From Atherinomorus stipes (Eukaryota; Chordata; Actinopteri; Atheriniformes; Atherinidae), in contig JALJCO010013421.1 of assembly GCA_023101725.1 (NCBI GenBank), positions 116,539 through 180,538 of the forward strand: DNA of 64,000 bases, written 5' to 3'. Shown in pieces: positions 37,501 to 46,500 of this stretch (position 1 is the first letter of the stretch; every line of letters starts with the position of its first letter). The notes below the pieces were generated by a model that did no database searches, had not been told where the DNA came from, and saw only the letters and a list, made by a program, of their open reading frames with translations. The position numbers were made by a program, and so were the translations under genes.

Positions 37501-40500
37501 TGTTAAACTCTGATTACCTGGTGTGCATCAATCTTCACATTGTGTTTGGTTTCACAGCTTCAGCAGGACGGAGGCCTCGGCGCCGACAACCAGTTACATC
37601 ATCGTTGCCATGACGACGCCCTGCAGCATCCGCCCACCTCCTTAACTTCGCCGTCATGTGACGTAGAAGAGCAACCTTCCCTTGACTGGGTGACGTGTCG
37701 TCAATCAAACGTCCAGGTGTGTTTATGGTGTTTTATGTCTTAGAAGCCGACGTCTTTCCCTCATGAGGACGTCTGAGCTGCAGTCCGAGGCCACCGAGGA
37801 CTAACAAAAGCTCTGTGTTGTTCAGGCTGAGGAAGAGCCATCCTGCTGCGAGGAAGCCGAGCATCTCGTCTCTGAACGGAGGTGAGAAAACACAGACCGC
37901 CTCAGATGTTTGCAGATGCAGCGGTAACCTGCAGGATGCTGCTGAAACCAGACACGAGCAGAGCTGGATGAAGCTGCGAGCATCAAGAACCGCATCTCTG
38001 TTCAGTTTTTAACTTAAATTAGTCACATTTTGTTGGACTGGACCACTGAAAATACACAAATTGCCAAAAGTATTTGCTCACCCATCAAAATAATTGGAAT
38101 CAGGTGTTCCATCACTTCCACAGGTGTATAAATGAAGCAGCTCGGCATGCAGACTGTTTCTACAAACGTGTGAAAGAATGTGTCGCTCTCAGGAATCAGT
38201 GAATTCCAGCGTGGAACTGTGATAGGATGCCACCTGTGCAACAATCCAGCGGTGAAGTTTCCTCCTAAATATTCCACAGTCAGCTGTCAGCTGTGTGACC
38301 CCCGCCAAGCAGCTCGACACACATAATGTGTGTGTTCTGGATCATAGTATCCAGAACTTTCTCCAGATCAACTTTGGAAACATTCTAGGACTCAATGAGA
38401 TCCTTTCTTGTAATTTTTTTACCAAATACTCGGACCATTTGTACGGAGTTATATGGAACGTTCCAGAAATGTGTCCTGTTAGGGTGATGTTGATGTAAGC
38501 AGCAGTCGAGTTGTAAAAAAGTTTCAGGGGATGGAAGAACTCATTGGAGATTCTCTTTAAAATCTACCAACCAAGTATATTTTTTACCGGTTAAAATATC
38601 AAACCATTTTACACCCATATATCTTTAGGCTCTTAATCCAGTATTATACTGGATGCAAACTGAAAAAAACAATACCAAGACCTCTGACATTTACTCTCCA
38701 TGAGGGACAGACCTCTGACATTTACTCTCCATGAGGGACAGACCTCTGACATTTACTCTCCATGAGGGACAGACCTCTGACATTTACTCTCCATGAGGGA
38801 CAGACCTCTGACATTTACTCTCCATGAGGGACAGACCTCTGACATTTACTCTCCATGAGGGACAGACCTCTGACATTTACTCTCCATGTGGGACAGACCT
38901 CTGACATTTACTCTCCATGAGGGACAGACCTCTGACATTTACTCTCCATGTGGGACAGACCTCTGACATTTACTCTCCATGTGGGACAGACCTCTGACAT
39001 TTACTCTCCATGTGGGACAGACCTCTGACAGTTACTCTCCATGAGGGACAGACCTCTGACATTTACTCTCCATGTGGGACAGACCTCTGACAGTTACTCT
39101 CCATGTGGGACAGACCTCTGACATTTACTCTCCATGTGGGACAGACCTCTGACAGTTACTCTCCATGAGGGACAGACCTCTGACATTTACTCTCCATGTG
39201 GGACAGACCTCTGACATTTACTCTCCATGTGGGACAGACCTCTGACAGTTACTCTCCATGTGGGACAGACCTCTGACAGTTACTCTCCATGTGGGACAGA
39301 CCTCTGACATTTACTCTCCATGAGGGACAGACCTCTGACATTTACTCTCCATGAGGGACAGACCTCTGACATTTACTCTCCATGTGGGACAGACCTCTGA
39401 CATTTACTCTCCATGTGGGACAGACCTCTGACATTTACTCTCCATGTGGGACAGACCTCTGACATTTACTCTCCATGTGGGACAGACCTCTGACATTTAC
39501 TCTCCATGTGGGACAGACCTCTGACATTTACTCTCCATGTGGGACAAACCTCTGACATTTACTCTCCATGTGGGACAGACCTCTGACATTTACTCTCCAT
39601 GTGGGACAGACCTCTGACATTTACTCTCCATGTGGGACAGACCTCTGACATTTACTCTCCATGTGGGACAAACCTCTGACATTTACTCTCCATGTGGGAC
39701 AGACCTCTGACATTTACTCTCCATGAGGGACAGACCTCTGACATTTACTCTCCATGAGGGACAGACCTCTGACATTTACTCTCCATGAGGGACAGACCTC
39801 TGACATTTACTCTCCATGAGGGACAGACCTCTGACATTTACTCTCCATGAGGGACAGACCTCTTACATTTACTCTCCATGAGGGACAGACCTCTGACATT
39901 TACTCTCCATGAGGGACAGACCTCTGACATCTGACACCTCTGAGTCTTGTGTCATCGCTCATCTGTGATTATCGTCTTTTTTAAATCGTCCATCGCGCTG
40001 TCCAGCCGCTCATTTGGCCGTGCTGACATCGCAGCGCTGTCTCTCTCTGCTGCAGCTTGTGCAGCTCCCTCTGGCATCGGGCATCAACCAATCATGTTGC
40101 GTCATTGCATGTGCGTGTGCCCCTGCGCCCTCAGATTTTATTGCTTTTACTCAACATCCGTACTACTTTCTAATACTGAAGTAGTTATATTAGTATTGTT
40201 ATATTTCCAGGATTTACTGTAAAAAGGGGGGCTGGAATGGGGGGATGGCAGTTTTACAGGGGGGATGATTTTGATCGTTTTTATTTCACGGGGGATGCCA
40301 TCCCCTTTCGTCCCCCCTCAACTCGAGTACTGGATATAAGAGTGTTCAGATGTTGGTAAGGAGGTTGATGTTCACCATGGGGGGGTCGGTCAGACACACA
40401 GGACTCGCTGGTACAGTTAACTGTCTTTACTGGTCACTCTGAATCACAACAGCACAGTAATGCAGCAAACGACAGGCTTCCAGGTGGAACTGCAGGTAGT

Positions 40501-43500
40501 TCAGGTGAATGTGGGTGGAAGTGAGTGTGGTCTATAAACACAGAAATATAAAGAAGCCATGAGGAACATTCGTTCAGCAAAGAAACGCATTCAAGATATT
40601 AATTATTACTAATAAATCCTTCCAGTTAGGACTAAACATGCATATGTATCCAAGGCTAACAGTTCCAGTAACTGGCATGTAGCAGGTCAGCTAGCTTAAT
40701 AGCATAAAAAGGCTCATGGTGAATGGAGGAAACTTCTGAATAAGCAGATCAGCTAAATAACATTAAAGCTAAATAAACATCCTGTTCAGCAGAAATACAA
40801 CTAGTTACTTCCAGTTCTTCACAGACGCACACAGTTCACCATCTTCACCTGATACAAGTCTGTCCAACTGTCCTCTGTCCAGTCTTCCTCGTCTGTCCAA
40901 GTCTTCTCTCCTGGTCTGTCCAACAGTCTTCTCTCCTGCTGCTCATAAGTTTCATTTCTGCATCCTGACATCATCATGTGCTCAGTAGCAGCTGCACACT
41001 TCTGCCACAAGGGGGCGCTCACGGGGGCGCTCCCTTTCCAACATGGCCGACCTCACAATGATAAAGAATCCTTCAAAACAGTCCTGGATCCAGAAGCTGA
41101 TCCGGATCACCACGAACATTTAATGAGTTCATCCTTGGACTGAGACACACGGATGGTGAAGATTTCAGGTCAATCTGTCCAGATCTTTCTCTGTAAAGTT
41201 GCTGACAGACGGACAAATCAACGCTACCAAAAACATTACCTCCTCGGCGGAGGAAAAAACAGAGGTGTTTGGGAACGACAGCTGTCACAGGCCGGCTCAA
41301 AGTCCAGGACAAGAATAAGGGGAGACGAGGTTCAGGCCAAACAAACTGTTTTTATTGTAAATAATAATGCTAAAAGTTAAACTATAATAACATGAGGTGT
41401 GAATATGTAGGAGTGATGGATGCGTGCAGTGTGAGTATGAATGGATACGAATGTGCACGTGTGACTGGGTGCAGAACCAAAAACCAACCTGGAACAAAAG
41501 ACAAAACATACCTGGAGGAGCAGAGAGAGAGAGTGTTTGCAAGGCTCACCTCTGATCAGCAGAGGGAACCTCCCGTGCAGATCAGAGGAGCCGTGACACA
41601 GCGACTCAGACATGAAGTCTTCGTCCACGAAAACTCACGGAGCGGGTCAGTGATGCTGAAGTGCATCATGGGAAGAGGTGGCCAACTTTCTGCAGAGTCA
41701 ATCACTGCAGACCTCCAAACTTCATGTGGTCTTCAGATCAGATCAAGAACAGTGACAGAGAGCTTCATGGAATGGGTTTCCATGGCGACCAGCTGCATCC
41801 ATCCATTCATCACCAAGTGCGATGCAAAGCGTTGATGCAGTGGTGGAAAGCAGCCGCCACTGGACTCTAGAGCAGTGGAGGTTCTCTGGAGGACCAATCA
41901 CGCTTCTCCATCTGCAATCTGATGGAGGAGTCTGGGTTTGGCGGTTGCCAGGACAACGGTACTTGTCTGACTGCATTGTGCTAAGTGTAAAGTTTGGTGG
42001 AGGGGGATTATGGTGTGGGGGTGTTTTCAGGAGCTGGGCTTGGCCCCCGTTTATGCTTCCGTACTTTACGTATGCTTTACGTACGTAAATGGCGACATCC
42101 GTGTCATGCGCTGCCATGCATGAACGTTTTCATACTTCCATGCATCTTCTGTGGTTAGATGGTTCATGTATCAGTTTGTCCACAAGGTGGCAGTGCTGAG
42201 TTCATAGTTAATTTCCCTGTTTTGATGTCAGTTTATACCGCTTGGTGTCAGTAACATAGATGTAAGTGTATTTTCGGACACACTCGCACAGCCCCTCCTC
42301 AAAAGCTCCATGCATCTCTACAGATGCTCTCTGCTGGTTTGGCATCTTCTTTCATGTATAGGTGCTTTCATTGGGCTGTTTGGCTCTGACAGTTTTTGTG
42401 TTTTCTTTCCGTCCCCACTCTTCTGCTGTTTGTTCCTGCATATCGGCTATCACTGACCCCGCGGTTTACGGTGGTATTGCTCCGTCTTCTGCGTGGAGTG
42501 GAGGAGCCCCTCGAAAAGGCACTAAATTACGACACATGGCAACGCATGAAATGGACGTCGCCATAAATGGGCCTCAAGGGACCAAGCCCAGCTCCTGAAA
42601 ACACCCCCACACCATAATCCCCCCTCCACCAAACTTTCCACTCGGCACAATGCAGCCACACAAGTACCATATCAGTCTTCTGCGTCAAGCATCAATGGCT
42701 CCTTAGTTCCAGTGAAAGGAACTCTGAATGCTTCAGCATACCGAGACATTCTGGACAATTCCATGTCCCAACTTTGTGGGACCAGTTTGGAGCTGGCCCC
42801 TTCCTCTTCCAACATGACTGTGCACCAGCGCACAAAGCAGGTCCATGAAGACCTGGATGCAGAGTCTGGTGTGGAGGAACTGGACTGGCCTGCACAGAGT
42901 CCTGACCTCAACCCCATAGAACAGCTTTGGGATGAATCAGAGCGGAGACTGAGAGCCAGGCCTTCTGGTCCAACATCAGTGTGACCTCACAAATGTGCTT
43001 CTGGAAGATGGTCAAAGATTCCCAGAAACACTCCTAAACCTTGTGGACAGCCTTCCCAGAAGATGAAGCTGTTCTAGCTGCAAAGGTGGACCAACGTCAG
43101 ACTGAACCCGACGGATCAGGAATGATGTTACTGAAGCTCAGATGTGAGGTGAAGGAGGGGAGATGATACTTTTGGCAATATAGTGTAACAGCTCAACATG
43201 GAAAAGTTGCTTGTTTTTCAAGTATTAATTCTTACTTTGGCTCCTAAATCAAATTTTCTGATATCTTAATGCGACAAAGTCTTTTCAGGGCATTTTCCCT
43301 TCAAAGTGATGGATTCTCCTCACAATTATTGATGTAATGAAATTACACAGTCTCTTCTGCAAACTTCTGAAAAGCCATAAAGCATCACCATTTCATCTTT
43401 GTAATAACGGACTAAACTCGATTAGAAAGCCAAACATAACAGAAGCATATCAGCTCAAAACATCACAATCTCCTGGTTTGAAATGTTGGTGAAAAGTTTC

Positions 43501-46500
43501 GCCAGATTTGTGGCAGAATGTAGGGACGTCGTACAGGAAATGGAGAACCGCTGATAAACTGATCGTTATGGATTAATGCCATTCATTTAGATGTAATCTC
43601 TAGTTTCATTGACCTGAAAAGAAAGAATCTCAGAGTTTGGCTGGAAAATCTAATTATTCCTGGATCAGACAGACTGAATGTCCGGAGATCAGAGTGATCA
43701 TTGGTCACCATGACCCACCCCAGCTCCTAAAACGATAACAAAGCATTGGTGCGACACCACCTCTGGCACAAACAGGGATTTACAGCTTTTTATGTCAGTA
43801 ATTCTTACGTACTGTACCTTTAACGTTTTGAACAGGTGATGTTTAAAAGCAGAGCATAGTGCAATCCTTGTTTGTGATGACACGGAAGCTTTCAGTCTTC
43901 GTAGTAGAGCTGAATGATTTTGGGGAAAAAATCTAAATGTGATTTTTTTTTTTTTTTTTTTTTTCCATGCAGTATTTCCCCATGAAATACAGGGAAGCAG
44001 TCAGTTCAGTGTAACAAAAACACGATTAAACCAACTAGGGCTGGGAAAAAATATTGATACACTGAAAAATCGTGATTTTTTTCATATGCAGATTTCATAT
44101 TGATATTTAAAAATGCAATACTAATCTAGTTTACCAATAAAATCTCGTGAGATTTCATCGTTTTCTTAAGAAATCGAGAGATTTCACGGAAACGCGAGAT
44201 TTTGTATCCGAACGACCAAATCTTGCGAGATTTCATTAGTAAAATAGATACCGCATTTTTAAATATCGATATATCAGCAGATGAAAAAATACTGCGATAT
44301 TTCAGTGTATCAATATTTTTCCCAGCCCTAAAACCAAAAAATCCTTCATTTGTCTTATTTCTCTTCTTATTGCACTTTGCAGTGTTTATATGTGACCAAA
44401 TGCAGCTGATAGCGAGGTCGCACGGACGTTTTTGTCACGATTAAACCGTTCTCTAGTCTGGAAAAGGGACTCGCGCCACGTTACTGCACCAAAAATTCAG
44501 AACACTTGTCATGTGACTGGAACAGTTGTTAACTTTTCAAGGTCCGTAATCTGCCTGAGATGAAGGAATCGCGCGAATGAACCAACCTGTAATTAGCTAC
44601 GTTTACATGGACAAATAATTCATGTATCCGGTTTCCAGCTGGCGCGTTCACGTGGACGCTGGGAAAAGTGATCCGATCGGTTGGATTTGATGGACAGATT
44701 TATATGTTCGTAATTCCTCTGACATGCGCAATGCCTCCTAGTTCGGAAGAAGAAAGTTTTATTCATTTATAATCTTTTGACCGTTGAAATGCTCAATAAT
44801 CATTAAAGGGACATTCTGTAAGTTCTCCTGTTATCTGATCACAAAAACTGATTATTTTGTTCAAAAGTGTTTTTCCATTAATCAGTAATCACTCTCATCA
44901 ACAAACCGCAGTGCTCCTCTCAGCTCTGAATCTGCCGTTTGTATCATTCATATCTACATGGAACGGGTCGGCTCGGTGGGGGCTACCATGCCGGAGCAGG
45001 AAACCACAGAAACTCACCGGATCTGTCGGCTCGGGTCGAGGTGATGCTTTTAAAAGTCACCGCGGTGCAGTGACGAGGAACCGAGTGTTACTCTGATGCT
45101 GCGTTCAGGTGCATCAGTGACGAGGAACCGAGCGTTACTCTGATGCTGCGCAGGTGCAAGGGGGGGAGGGGGGGGGTACTCTGATGCTGCGTTCAGGTGC
45201 ATCAGTGAGGAGGAACCGAGCGTTACTCTGATGCTGCGTTCAGGTGCATCAGTGACGAGGAACCGAGCGTTACTCTGATGCTGCGTTCAGGTGCATCAGT
45301 GAGGAGGAACCGAGTGTTACTCTGATGCTGCGTTCACGTGCAGTCGGGCAGACGGTCGTCGGTAACAAACCAGATGTCATTTAATCACAGAAGTCGAGAG
45401 AAAGACGGTAAAACATGGGTCAGGGGAAACAATACGACATCGCCATGACAACAGATCAGATGTGGACTGAAGTCTCTGATAAAAGTTTCATAAAACCATA
45501 TATCGCTATTAAAAACTGGTTAATGGAAACTTAGATTGGATAAAAACTCTCATGAGGCGGTTTTTCCGGACATTTCAGTTAAGCAGCTCACAAAAGTGTA
45601 ACTGAAACCATTTTTGCATTTCTACTCCATCAGGCGTGTTTTTATTATTTTTACTCGTGTACCTTGTTTTTATTGTTTGTGTTATTATTGTTCTCATTAC
45701 TTTTATTTTCGTTATGTTGATTTGTCAGGAACAAAGGATGGAAATGAGCTTTGCTATAATCCTGTGTATTTACTTAATGTTCATTAATATGTGCTGTCCC
45801 TTTTTAAACAAACAAACTCAAATGTAGGGGAGGAGAAAAACAGAACAAGTCCAAACTGTGCTCTGGGCATATTTCATTCAGAGACGACGTGCAGCGTTGC
45901 AGCTCTACCTGCCTGCAGACGGCGGGGGGGGACCCCTCATGATGCTTCCTCTGCTGCTCTGATCATGTTCGACGGCTGGAACATTTTAGTGAACGTGAAG
46001 CTTAAAGGTGCACCGTGTAACTTCTGACCCAAACATCAGCCTCATGTCAGTAATAACAGATGATTCTGGGGTCAACATCCAGCACTCACCCATGTGGGGG
46101 TTCTGGGGGGGCTGCCCTCCTCTAAAACCAGACACGGTAACTTTACAGGGGCGGATCCGTCTCTCATTGATCACGTGACCTGGAGCACTTTTATTTATGG
46201 CTCCATGACGTCACGATCGGCTGATCAACGTGGTCTGAAAACACGATTCCAGGACACGAATAGAGACTGTTTCATTTTGGTTTAGTGGCCACAAGTTACA
46301 CATTGTCCCTTTTAAGGGGAGAAACTACGGCCAAAAACCCATTTTTCATCAGCTGTTTTGAGATTTTCGTTGTTTTTCCCTCCTTTAATATGTTTTCTTT
46401 CAGACTAATGTAAAAAATAAATTAAAATTTTAGGGGTTATTTCATGATACTTTGTCTGATGCCAAATCCTGTCCCACCCAAACAGCAGCTACAGTTGCAG

